The translations under genes and the position numbers were made by a program. The notes under the pieces were generated by a model, which saw nothing but the letters and a program-made list of their open reading frames with translations, was not told the DNA's origin and ran no database searches. DNA of 64,000 bases from Mariniphaga sp. (GTDB taxonomy: Bacteria > Bacteroidota > Bacteroidia > Bacteroidales > Prolixibacteraceae), in assembly GCA_024636975.1 (NCBI GenBank), contig JAGXGA010000042.1, forward strand, positions 1 through 64,000, written 5' to 3'. Within the stretch, counting starts at the first letter, position 1. Each line of letters opens with the position of its first letter. Below, in pieces: positions 44,369 through 51,908 of the stretch.

Positions 44369-44704
44369 ATGACAATTGAAGAAAGAGAAGAACTTGCTGA
44401 AATTATCAACCAGGACATTATAAAGCTTTCGCAGAAGGTTGAAGAGCTTAAGGAATTTACAGCACCGGTTGAGCCCGACAGTGCCATAGGGCGTATTTCG
44501 CGTATGGATGCCATTAACAACAAAAGCATTGTTGAGGCAAGCATGCGTAACCTGCAATCGCGACTCAATCAGCTCCAAAAGATTTCGCAGGTAGTATATG
44601 ATAATGATTATGGCATATGCATCAATTGCCATAAACCCATTCAGTTCGAACGGTTGAAAATACGACCTGAGATCCGTTTATGCGCCGGTTGCCTTAGAAG
44701 TTGA
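44369..44704 (+). CDS. TraR/DksA-type C4 zinc-finger protein
   Basis: 111 residues: a coiled-coil (LAEIINQDIIKLSQKVEELKEFT and EASMRNLQSRLNQLQKISQV) followed by a C4 zinc finger CINCHKPIQFERLKIRPEIRLCAGC. It resembles a shortened DksA, which binds the RNA polymerase secondary channel, but the coiled-coil tip acidic pair DxxDxA is not clearly kept (the tip reads PDSAIGRISRMDAIN). RNA polymerase-directed regulation is likely but not certain. Confidence 0.85.
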   Translation: MTIEEREELAEIINQDIIKLSQKVEELKEFTAPVEPDSAIGRISRMDAINNKSIVEASMRNLQSRLNQLQKISQVVYDNDYGICINCHKPIQFERLKIRPEIRLCAGCLRS

Positions 44705-44742
44705 TGGGGGCCGGCTACATTGCATTTGCTATTCGATTCAAT

Positions 44743-46803
44743 TCATGGTAAATTAATAAATGGGGAAATTTTATTTACACAGGTGAGGTACAGCCGGTGC
44801 ATGGCACGTGTACAGGCAATGTACAGGAGGTTTCGGTCGTTCGGCTCGTGGTAATTTTTTGCATCTGTGCCCGGAATTACTACTTCATCGAATTCGAGCC
44901 CTTTCGACATAAATACTGCACAAACAATAATGCCCGTTGAAAAGGCAGCACTCTCTTCAGTAAGCAGAACGGCTTCAGGAAATTCAACCGCCAGGTCTTC
45001 ATATATATGTTTCGCCAGCTTTTGTGTTTTACAAATCACACCCATGGAATGATGATCTGATTTTTTGTATTCAGTGATACGATGTTTTATTGTATCCAGT
45101 TCTGCTGCTTTATTCCGGCATACTATAATTTCAGGTTCTTTACCATGTCGTTCCATGGCTTCCATTTCGGCATTTGGAATTATGGTTTGAGCGAATGTGG
45201 CGATTTCCCACGTTGAACGATAGCTTTTATTCAGCTTCATAATATCGGCGCCCGGAAATACCTTTGCGATTTCTTCGGATGAAGAAGAGCTAAAGGTGTT
45301 AACCGACTGACTGGCGTCACCCAATATCGTTTTTTTACAGGTAAACAATCTTGCCAGTACGGCATATTGAACAGGGGTATAATCCTGCATTTCATCTACC
45401 AGCAGATGTTTAACCTTACTGAAGGAAGTGATGCCCTCCAATTTATTTTTCAAATAAATCAGCGGGAATACATCGGCATGTTCATAGGTGCTGCCGGAAG
45501 CCATCTTCAGCATGCCGGGCATTTCCATCCATTGGAAGAAGTCTTTGTACAACGCACGAAGGGTTGTAATCCGGAACATGTTTTTTACCGATTTACGCAG
45601 CATATTTCGCTGTGTCGCCGAAATTTCATACTGGTTGTAAAAAAACAAATCACGCTCAATGTCCTCTACTATTTTGTTGAACCGTGCAAAAATAGGGAGG
45701 CGATGCCACGATTTAAACCGCTCGGAGATATAAGTATGAGGAACGGGATAACGGCTAACCATCAGTGTTTCGGCTTTAAAATAGTGGTTTTCGATGTAAG
45801 TAAGGTAATCATTTAGTCTGGCAATAAACTTAAAATCCGATTTAAACCGGATCCGTTCGGGCAGTGTTTCATCCTTCTTTTCAAGAAGGGCAGTCACCTG
45901 CTGGAAAAAGGTCTGGAATTTATACTTGTCCTCCAGCAGTTTGGTGGCAAGTTCTTCCATCCCCATTTCAGGAATGTTCTCCTCACCAAGTTCCGGTAGC
46001 ACGTTCGAAATATAATCGGAAAATACCTTATTGGGCGAAAGGATCAGGAGGTCTTTTGAGGAAATCTCCTCTTTAAAACGGTAGAGCAAAAAAGCTATCC
46101 TGTGAAGTGCAATGGAGGTTTTACCTGAGCCGGCCACTCCCTGTATTATTAGTTCTCTTGAAGTTTCATTCCGGATTATGGCATTCTGGTAGCGCTGAAT
46201 GGTTGCCACAATGTGATTCATTTTATCGTCCGACGATTTGCTTAGCTCCTTCTGCAAGACATCATCGTGGATATTAAGGGAACTTTCCAGCATATATTCC
46301 ATTTTTCCTCTGCGAATGCGGAACTGCCTTTTCAGCAGAATGTTCCCTTCAACCTGTCCTTCCGGAGTTTCATAATGAGCAGGGCCATTTTCGAAATCAT
46401 AAAAAAGGGTGGAAACAGGCGCCCGCCAGTCGTGGATAAGATTCTCCCTTTTATTCTCATCGAAGTATGCATGAATCCCTACATATACACAAAAAGCGTG
46501 TTCAGTTCCGTTTTCTATAAAATCGAACCGGCCGAAGTAGGGGGATTGCAACAGTTTCTGGATTCTTTTTTTTCTTTCCAGTGCAACTTCACCTGTCATA
46601 ACAGCGGCTGATACCGACTGACGCACTGCAACTTTCTCAAGGCGGTCCATGCCGGTTTTGTTTTCATACAAATAGTTTTTCTGCTCCTTCAGGTCCCTGA
46701 TGTAACCCGAAACTTTTTTATCGATTTCATCAAGCGCTTTACCTAACCTCTCTTTTACTTCCTTCAAATGCGCCCGCTCTATTTTTTCTGTTTTATTCAT
46801 CAT
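44743..46803 (-). CDS. HelD-like UvrD-family ATPase/helicase
   Basis: About 686 residues from the ATG at 46803 (MMNKTEKIERAHL). The 61-residue longer frame crosses the predicted promoter at 46910-46939 and is rejected. The N-terminal coiled-coil (HLKEVKERLGKALDEIDKKV), split UvrD domains with Walker A GVAGSGKTSIALHRIAF, LLVDEMQDYTPVQY and the C-terminal IACTRAMHRLYLTC match HelD, which releases stalled RNA polymerase. An exonuclease domain is absent. It is divergent from mgtE, with both promoters in a shared 202-bp region. Confidence 0.88.
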   Translation of the reverse strand: MMNKTEKIERAHLKEVKERLGKALDEIDKKVSGYIRDLKEQKNYLYENKTGMDRLEKVAVRQSVSAAVMTGEVALERKKRIQKLLQSPYFGRFDFIENGTEHAFCVYVGIHAYFDENKRENLIHDWRAPVSTLFYDFENGPAHYETPEGQVEGNILLKRQFRIRRGKMEYMLESSLNIHDDVLQKELSKSSDDKMNHIVATIQRYQNAIIRNETSRELIIQGVAGSGKTSIALHRIAFLLYRFKEEISSKDLLILSPNKVFSDYISNVLPELGEENIPEMGMEELATKLLEDKYKFQTFFQQVTALLEKKDETLPERIRFKSDFKFIARLNDYLTYIENHYFKAETLMVSRYPVPHTYISERFKSWHRLPIFARFNKIVEDIERDLFFYNQYEISATQRNMLRKSVKNMFRITTLRALYKDFFQWMEMPGMLKMASGSTYEHADVFPLIYLKNKLEGITSFSKVKHLLVDEMQDYTPVQYAVLARLFTCKKTILGDASQSVNTFSSSSSEEIAKVFPGADIMKLNKSYRSTWEIATFAQTIIPNAEMEAMERHGKEPEIIVCRNKAAELDTIKHRITEYKKSDHHSMGVICKTQKLAKHIYEDLAVEFPEAVLLTEESAAFSTGIIVCAVFMSKGLEFDEVVIPGTDAKNYHEPNDRNLLYIACTRAMHRLYLTCVNKISPFINLP

Positions 46804-46909
46804 TCTATTACAAGTCAGTCTGGGATTTATGTGTTTGTTCGAAGTTTTGCAGATTCCTTTCAGTTTACAATATCTCCGGATGATTTTACCGTTTTGTTTT
46901 TTGATGGCA

Positions 46910-46939
46910 CAAAAATAGAAAAAACAGGCGAGGGAACAA
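46910..46939 (-). promoter_or_regulatory. Reverse promoter of the HelD-like gene
   Basis: On the reverse strand TTG (46939-46937) and TATTTTTG (46917-46910) are separated by 19 bases, a good Bacteroidota -33/-7 pair. Transcription would begin near 46903, leaving a leader of about 100 bases. Confidence 0.6.
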
Positions 46940-46949
46940 TTACGACTTA

Positions 46950-46978
46950 TTTGCCATAAAGAAAAAACAATATCTTTG
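46950..46978 (+). promoter_or_regulatory. Promoter of the mgtE leader
   Basis: TTTG (46950-46953) and TATCTTTG (46971-46978) are 17 bases apart, matching the Bacteroidota TTTG/TAnnTTTG promoter. The start would be near 46985, which gives mgtE a 5' leader of about 290 nt. Confidence 0.65.
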
Positions 46979-47005
46979 TGCAGCAAATTTTAAAAGTTAC
47001 AACTC

Positions 47006-47056
47006 ATGGACGAAGGCCCGTGTCATAGAAATAAATTAATTCTAAATCATCACTAG
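47006..47056 (+). CDS. Leader ORF 1 (16 codons) of mgtE
   Basis: ATG at 47006 encodes MDEGPCHRNKLILNHH and stops at 47054-47056. It begins about 20 bases after the predicted transcription start. Its stop codon touches the first base of the GGAGGC segment that starts the switch, so a terminating ribosome would cover that segment. No Shine-Dalgarno is visible. Coding is inferred from the geometry, not from conservation. Confidence 0.4.
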   Translation: MDEGPCHRNKLILNHH

Positions 47057-47095
47057 GAGGCTCTTCTGTTGCCTCCAGAGATTAAAATAGGAGGC
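47056..47095 (+). promoter_or_regulatory. Candidate translational attenuator in the mgtE leader
   Basis: Segment A GGAGGC (47056-47061), segment B GCCTCC (47071-47076) and segment C GGAGGC (47090-47095) allow B to pair with A (9-nt loop) or with C (13-nt loop), but not both. Segment C holds the AGGAGG ribosome site of the next small ORF. Pairing B:C hides that site and A:B frees it. It is not an M-box by eye. The arrangement matches ribosome-mediated attenuators. Confidence 0.55.
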
Positions 47096-47101
47096 AAAAA
47101 C

Positions 47102-47182
47102 ATGTTTAAACTTTATTCATCCATCCGGATTACCCACATTACGTTATCTCTTTTGTTTCTTCGTCGGCACACTTATAGCTAA
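47102..47182 (+). CDS. Leader ORF 2 (26 codons) of mgtE
   Basis: ATG at 47102 lies seven bases after AGGAGG, one of only two strong Shine-Dalgarno sites noticed in the window. It encodes MFKLYSSIRITHITLSLLFL plus RRHTYS: a basic peptide with a short hydrophobic core. It ends 92 bases before mgtE. It is either a regulatory leader peptide or a genuine micro-protein. Confidence 0.45.
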   Translation: MFKLYSSIRITHITLSLLFLRRHTYS

Positions 47183-47274
47183 ATCCATACTTCTTCTGCC
47201 GTTCAAATCATTGAAATGTATTGATTTGACTCGCTTTTAATTTTTAATTCTTAACAACCGAAAGAAATTGGAAC

Positions 47275-48627
47275 ATGGAAGACGTAATGGTGCCGGTACA
47301 GGAATTCCAGGAGTTGATAGACCAGCGCGAATGGAAAAATTTAAGAGAGGAACTAAAAAAGCTTGACCCTGCCGATATAGCAGAAATAATAGAAGCCCTA
47401 AAGAGGGAAGGCGACGACATCATTCTGTTCAGACTCCTGCCGCGTGAAACAGCCAGGGAAACCTTCTTCAGGCTGGAATACGACAAGCAGGAAGAACTGC
47501 TGGAAGGCCTTGCCGACAGGAAGCATCTGCTTGCTGAATTACTGAACGATCTGGCTCCTGATGACCGTACCGCCCTGTTTGAAGAATTGCCTGGTCCGGT
47601 GACTCAGCGGCTCATCCAGTTACTTTCTCCGGAAGAACGGCGCATATCCATCCAGTTACTGGGCTATCCGGAAAGCAGTATCGGGCGATTGATGACTCCC
47701 GATTATGTTGCAGTTAAACCGGGAATGACAATTGAACAGGCACTTGACCACATTCGTCACTTTGGCAAAGATTCGGAAACACTGAACGTAGTTTACGTTG
47801 TGGATAAAAGCTGGAAGCTTATCGATGAGATCAGGTTGCGGGAGATACTTCTGGCGCGTCCTGACCAGACCATTGCCGACCTGATGGATAATCGTTTTGT
47901 TTCGCTGAACGTGCTCGACGACCAGGAACGGGCTATCAGTGCGTTTCACGACTATGACCGGATCGCCCTGCCGGTTATAAATTCAGAAGGTGTGCTTCTA
48001 GGAATCGTAACGTTCGACGATGTAATGGATGTGGAAGAAGAAGAAGCTACAGAAGACTTTCATAAATTCGGGTCTATTCAGGATTTTATTTTTAACCCGC
48101 TAAAGGCAAAGATTACTCTTCTATATCGAAAGCGAATCCTGTGGCTTGTTGTTCTGGTATTTATGAATGTATTTTCGGGAGCGGCACTGGCCAATTTTGG
48201 AGATGTTATTGAGTCGATGGTATCACTCATTTTTTTTCTGCCCCTGCTCATTGGCAGCGGCGGGAATGCCGGGGCACAATCAGCTACTCTTATGATACGT
48301 GCATTGGCCACAGGCGATGTGGAACTTTCCGACTGGCTTAAGCTTTTGGGTAAAGAATTGCTTGTAGCCCTAATGCTTGGGATAACCATGGCATTGGCAG
48401 TGGGACTAGTAGCCAGTTTTCGTTCACCGGAAATAATTGTTGTGGTGGGATTATCAATGATCTTTACTGTGCTTATAGGCAGTATTCTGGGCCTGTCGCT
48501 TCCGTTTGTATTTACCTTGCTGAAGCTTGACCCTGCAACGGCAAGTGCACCACTTATTACTTCGCTGGCCGATATCTCGGGAGTATTTATTTATTTTTCA
48601 ATAGCTACCTGGTACCTGGGAATATGA
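47275..48627 (+). CDS. mgtE: Magnesium transporter MgtE
   Basis: 450 residues with the full MgtE plan: N-terminal superhelical domain (about 1-130, DPADIAEIIEAL and LLAELLNDLAPDDRTALFEELP), two CBS domains (about 130-255, with SIGRLMTPDYVAVKPGMTIEQAL and DRIALPVINSEGVLLGIVTFDDVM), a plug helix and five membrane helices with the pore motif GSGGNAGAQSATLMIRALATGD. It admits Mg2+ and closes when the N and CBS domains bind it. The long leader with a mutually exclusive hairpin suggests expression control. Confidence 0.95.
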   Translation: MEDVMVPVQEFQELIDQREWKNLREELKKLDPADIAEIIEALKREGDDIILFRLLPRETARETFFRLEYDKQEELLEGLADRKHLLAELLNDLAPDDRTALFEELPGPVTQRLIQLLSPEERRISIQLLGYPESSIGRLMTPDYVAVKPGMTIEQALDHIRHFGKDSETLNVVYVVDKSWKLIDEIRLREILLARPDQTIADLMDNRFVSLNVLDDQERAISAFHDYDRIALPVINSEGVLLGIVTFDDVMDVEEEEATEDFHKFGSIQDFIFNPLKAKITLLYRKRILWLVVLVFMNVFSGAALANFGDVIESMVSLIFFLPLLIGSGGNAGAQSATLMIRALATGDVELSDWLKLLGKELLVALMLGITMALAVGLVASFRSPEIIVVVGLSMIFTVLIGSILGLSLPFVFTLLKLDPATASAPLITSLADISGVFIYFSIATWYLGI

Positions 48628-48693
48628 AAAAAAGCCGTAGAGAAAAGGTGCCCCGATACAGGAGGACCTGAACAGGAACCTGGCAGCTAAAGC

Positions 48694-49467
48694 TTATGGT
48701 TTTATTTTGTTGTAGAGCCCCAGTAGTTTAGTGTTCAGAGTATTTTTAATTTCCTCTTCGTTATCACTGATGGGTTTTACCGGAATCAGGTCCATCACCT
48801 CTGTGGGGGTCAGTCCTGATTTAAAATAGAGATCGGCAGCCCGTTTCAAAGTAGAAAGTATAGCTTTCCGGGATTCTTCAGGCGATAACCCCGTTTGCTG
48901 GGCAATATTTTCAAGTTCCTGCCATTGAAACCAGAAATAGGTGGGAAGCATTCCGGATACAATAGCATAACCCTCAAGTTTATATTCTTCTGTGCGGAAG
49001 GTTCTACCCAGGGGACTGAAGAGTTTTTTGATAAACTTCTGCTCCTGTTTTAACATGGCCTCGTGATATGTCACCGGATTATAACCTCTGTTAATGAATG
49101 AAGTGGCATTTGGAATCATCCTTACGACATTGGCTATTTTTAGCTTATCTGTAATCTGTGCGATTGTAATTTTTGGAGCCAGCGATACCACATACGTTTT
49201 TTCATTTACCGTGCCTGCAATTTTTTCAAGTATTTCCATTACCACCGGGGGATGCACCGCAATGACCACCACCTCAGCCTTTGCAGCTTCGGCAGGGCTT
49301 TCTGTACGCTCAACCTCCGGAAATTCATTTTTCAGTGCTTCCACTGTGTCGGGATTATGATCATAAACCTTTATCGATTTAAATTCAACCGATTTGTTTT
49401 GAAATCCCTGAAGAAAAATCCTTGTTATTCTTCCACCGCCGATAAATCCTATTGTTGTTGGTTTCAT
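48694..49467 (-). CDS. Pyrroline-5-carboxylate reductase-like NAD(P)-dependent protein
   Basis: 257 residues. The Rossmann loop GFIGGGRITRIFLQGF (about 6-21) and MIPNATSFINRGYNP (about 116-130) follow the ProC pattern, and the C-terminal helical dimer domain has the expected length. The sequence is divergent: the MPN/T motif region and the ALSGSGPAY stretch of true ProC are replaced by IVSGMLPTYFWFQWQEL. It is therefore a ProC-family paralogue whose substrate may differ. It stands alone. Confidence 0.78.
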   Translation of the reverse strand: MKPTTIGFIGGGRITRIFLQGFQNKSVEFKSIKVYDHNPDTVEALKNEFPEVERTESPAEAAKAEVVVIAVHPPVVMEILEKIAGTVNEKTYVVSLAPKITIAQITDKLKIANVVRMIPNATSFINRGYNPVTYHEAMLKQEQKFIKKLFSPLGRTFRTEEYKLEGYAIVSGMLPTYFWFQWQELENIAQQTGLSPEESRKAILSTLKRAADLYFKSGLTPTEVMDLIPVKPISDNEEEIKNTLNTKLLGLYNKIKP

Positions 49468-49721
49468 ATTACGTATCTTTTAATTGAATTAAAAATAATG
49501 TAGATAATTGATTTCCGCTACGACATGCGGAAAACCGATTATCAAGTTACTAAAAAAATACCGATATTAAAATTCTCGATCATGCCATTATGTTTATGGG
49601 AATTGGTTTAATTAAAAAACGGGATTCTGTTGGCCGAAATTGAAAAATAACTTCATTTCCATATTCGGAAGGTATTAATTCAGGTTTTTTTTACACATTT
49701 GCACCTTTCGAAAAAAAGGCA

Positions 49722-50768
49722 ATGGATAAATATATACGACTGCTAAAATCATTAATATCAACTCCTTCCTTCAGTAAGGAGGAAGAGCAGGCAGCAGGAA
49801 TTGTAAGGCAATTTTTGATGCAGGAGGGTATTCCCTTTAAAACAAAAAAGAACAATACCTGGACCCTTAATAAGCATTATAAAAAAGGCAAGCCCGTACT
49901 TTTGCTGAATTCGCACATTGATACGGTGAAGCCGGCCAAAGGATACACCTTTGATCCATTTTCGCCGCTTGAAGAAGGGGATAAGTTGTATGGTCTGGGC
50001 AGTAATGATGCCGGGGGACCATTGGTGTCGCTATTGGCTGTATATAGCCATTTTTACGAGCGTGAGGATTTGCCATGGAATCTTGTCTTTGCTGCAACTT
50101 CCGAGGAAGAAATTTCAGGCAGGCAAGGGCTTGAAATTGTGTTGCCGGAAATTACACCTGTGGCATTTGCTATTGTTGGAGAGCCCACCCGTATGGAACT
50201 TGCCATTGCTGAAAAAGGGTTACTCGTACTCGATTGTTATGCCTATGGTAAATCGGGGCATGCTGCCCGCAACGATGGCGTTAATGCACTTTATAAAGCT
50301 TTTGATGACATCCGGAAACTGAGGGACTATGAATTTAAGAGGAGGTCGGAGCTTCTGGGTGAAGTGAAAATTACGGTTACACAGATTGAAGCAGGAACAC
50401 AGCACAATGTGATACCAGACGTATGCCATTTTGTTGTTGATGTGCGTACAAATGAATTTTATCCGAATAAGGAGGCTGCCCGGATAATTACTGAAATGAT
50501 TGAGTCGGAAGTTAAACCACGATCCTTTAGGTTAAATTCTTCAGGTATCAGTGTCGATCATCCATTTGCCAGAAAGGCTGAGGAATTAGGTATAAAAATT
50601 TATGGTTCGCCAACTACCTCCGACCAGGCAATAATGCCTTTCCCCTCTGTGAAAATGGGACCGGGAGACTCTGCCCGTTCGCATTCGGCAGATGAGTTTA
50701 TATATAAGAGTGAAATACTGGAAGGCATCAAGCGATACATTCAAATGCTTGAAGGTTTGAAAATATAA
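49722..50768 (+). CDS. M20-family amidohydrolase, probable N-acetyl-amino-acid deacetylase (ArgE-like)
   Basis: 348 residues. Dinuclear zinc ligands and catalytic residues are visible: LLLNSHIDTVKP (His, Asp), GLGSNDAGGPLVSL (bridging Asp), ATSEEEISG (Glu-Glu), VGEPTRMELA (Asp/Glu-type) and the distal DSARSHSADEF (His). The dimerisation domain begins at AEKGLLVLDCYAYGKSGHAA. Its short size and sequence resemble the ArgE/acetylcitrulline deacetylase group used by Bacteroidota in arginine synthesis, but no other arg gene is near. The VF530 gene starts one base after it. Confidence 0.82.
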   Translation: MDKYIRLLKSLISTPSFSKEEEQAAGIVRQFLMQEGIPFKTKKNNTWTLNKHYKKGKPVLLLNSHIDTVKPAKGYTFDPFSPLEEGDKLYGLGSNDAGGPLVSLLAVYSHFYEREDLPWNLVFAATSEEEISGRQGLEIVLPEITPVAFAIVGEPTRMELAIAEKGLLVLDCYAYGKSGHAARNDGVNALYKAFDDIRKLRDYEFKRRSELLGEVKITVTQIEAGTQHNVIPDVCHFVVDVRTNEFYPNKEAARIITEMIESEVKPRSFRLNSSGISVDHPFARKAEELGIKIYGSPTTSDQAIMPFPSVKMGPGDSARSHSADEFIYKSEILEGIKRYIQMLEGLKI

Positions 50769-50996
50769 ATGAATTCCAAAATGTCACAACCAAATAACCC
50801 CTTGCATGGAAAAACCCTTGAAGCCATAGTGGTATACCTGGTGAGTTATTACGGCTGGGAGGAACTGGGTGACCGCATCCGGATCAATTGTTTTCGTAAG
50901 GACCCCAGTATCATTTCAAGTCTAAAATTTCTCCGTCGCACTCCATGGGCAAGGAAACAGGTAGAGGATCTTTATCTGGAAACTATAAATCAGTAG
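50769..50996 (+). CDS. VF530-family DNA-binding protein (DUF2132)
   Basis: 75 residues with the family's compact helical core: [60 protein letters not shown]. The family is small, helical and reported to bind DNA; its cellular role is unknown. It begins directly after the M20 stop (TAA-ATG), so it is translationally linked. Confidence 0.85.
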   Translation: MNSKMSQPNNPLHGKTLEAIVVYLVSYYGWEELGDRIRINCFRKDPSIISSLKFLRRTPWARKQVEDLYLETINQ

Positions 50997-51130
50997 TTAG
51001 TTGGTATGATGGGAAGCGTTTTATGTTTCAAAACATGTAATTCTACAGAATTTTATTAAACATTGGCTTAATCGGTATACGCTGAGGGCATGAATTTTGC
51101 TTTGCTTTCAGAAAATCAAAATTTGGAGTC

Positions 51131-51874
51131 ATGAAAATAAAATTTACTTTTCCTGCTGTATTTATAGTGAGCCTGTTTGTTTTTCAATCCTGCTTTACTC
51201 CCCAGAATGTGATCAGGCTTCAGCCTGAAAAAGAAGACGTCAACTGGCTTTATGGGCAACAATTTATTTCCGATTCCATTGACGGGGTTATATATGAAGT
51301 TGGTTTCTCTCAAATGACAGGGGGGCAATATTGGTTTGATTTCAACATAACAAACCGTTCGAACCTGCCGATATTAATTGATCCTGCTAACTTTTTCATC
51401 CAGCCACTCGATGGCAGAATGCAACCTCTGACTGAACAAAGAGTTGCCGCCGTTGATCCTGAAAATGAGATTTTGGAAATTGAAAAGCAGATATCGCGAA
51501 ATGATGCTCATGAATTGAATCAGATTGGAATAGGACTGGTTGCTGCTACCGTTGATGTGGCAACCGGGATTGCTGTTGTTTCTGATGATAATCCGCACAA
51601 TGATCATTTACGCACACACCTGACACATCATGTGATGGCTACGGCTGCCCATGATGCTGCAGACAACTCTTTCCAGGTGCAAAGCCTTAATGAGGTAAAA
51701 GAGGCCTGGGAAACCTCAACCATTCGCAAAACAACACTTAAAAGCAATTACAATATGAAGGGGAAAGTTTACTTTCCTGCTTTTCCCGATGCTGTTTATA
51801 TCAGGCTTTATTTGCCTGTTGATGATCAGTTCATTGAACTGGGTTACAAACAAATCCAGTTTCCGGCAAAATGA
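51131..51874 (+). CDS. Hypothetical lipoprotein
   Basis: 247 residues. The signal peptide ends at the lipobox FQSC, so the protein is lipid-anchored. A beta-rich part (YEVGFSQMTGGQYWFDFNITNRSNLPILIDPANFF) resembles the fold of proteins that keep an Ig-like domain for a solvent-exposed role. A central His-rich stretch (NPHNDHLRTHLTHHVMATAAHDAAD, residues about 157-181) is distinctive and could bind metal. The tail GKVYFPAFPDAVYIRLYLPVDDQ is strand-forming. I do not recognise a family. Confidence 0.65.
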   Translation: MKIKFTFPAVFIVSLFVFQSCFTPQNVIRLQPEKEDVNWLYGQQFISDSIDGVIYEVGFSQMTGGQYWFDFNITNRSNLPILIDPANFFIQPLDGRMQPLTEQRVAAVDPENEILEIEKQISRNDAHELNQIGIGLVAATVDVATGIAVVSDDNPHNDHLRTHLTHHVMATAAHDAADNSFQVQSLNEVKEAWETSTIRKTTLKSNYNMKGKVYFPAFPDAVYIRLYLPVDDQFIELGYKQIQFPAK

Positions 51875-51908
51875 AATCTGCTTATTTGGGAGTTCAGCCT
51901 AATTTTTC

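Noticed and set aside
46804-46986. 61-residue N-terminal extension of the HelD-like protein
   Set aside because: It crosses a good reverse promoter (46910-46939) and is not like the family; translation should start at 46803.
46984-47274. M-box or yybP-type riboswitch upstream of mgtE
   Set aside because: I could not find the conserved cores of either; the three GGAGGC/GCCTCC segments explain the leader better. A covariance-model scan would settle it.
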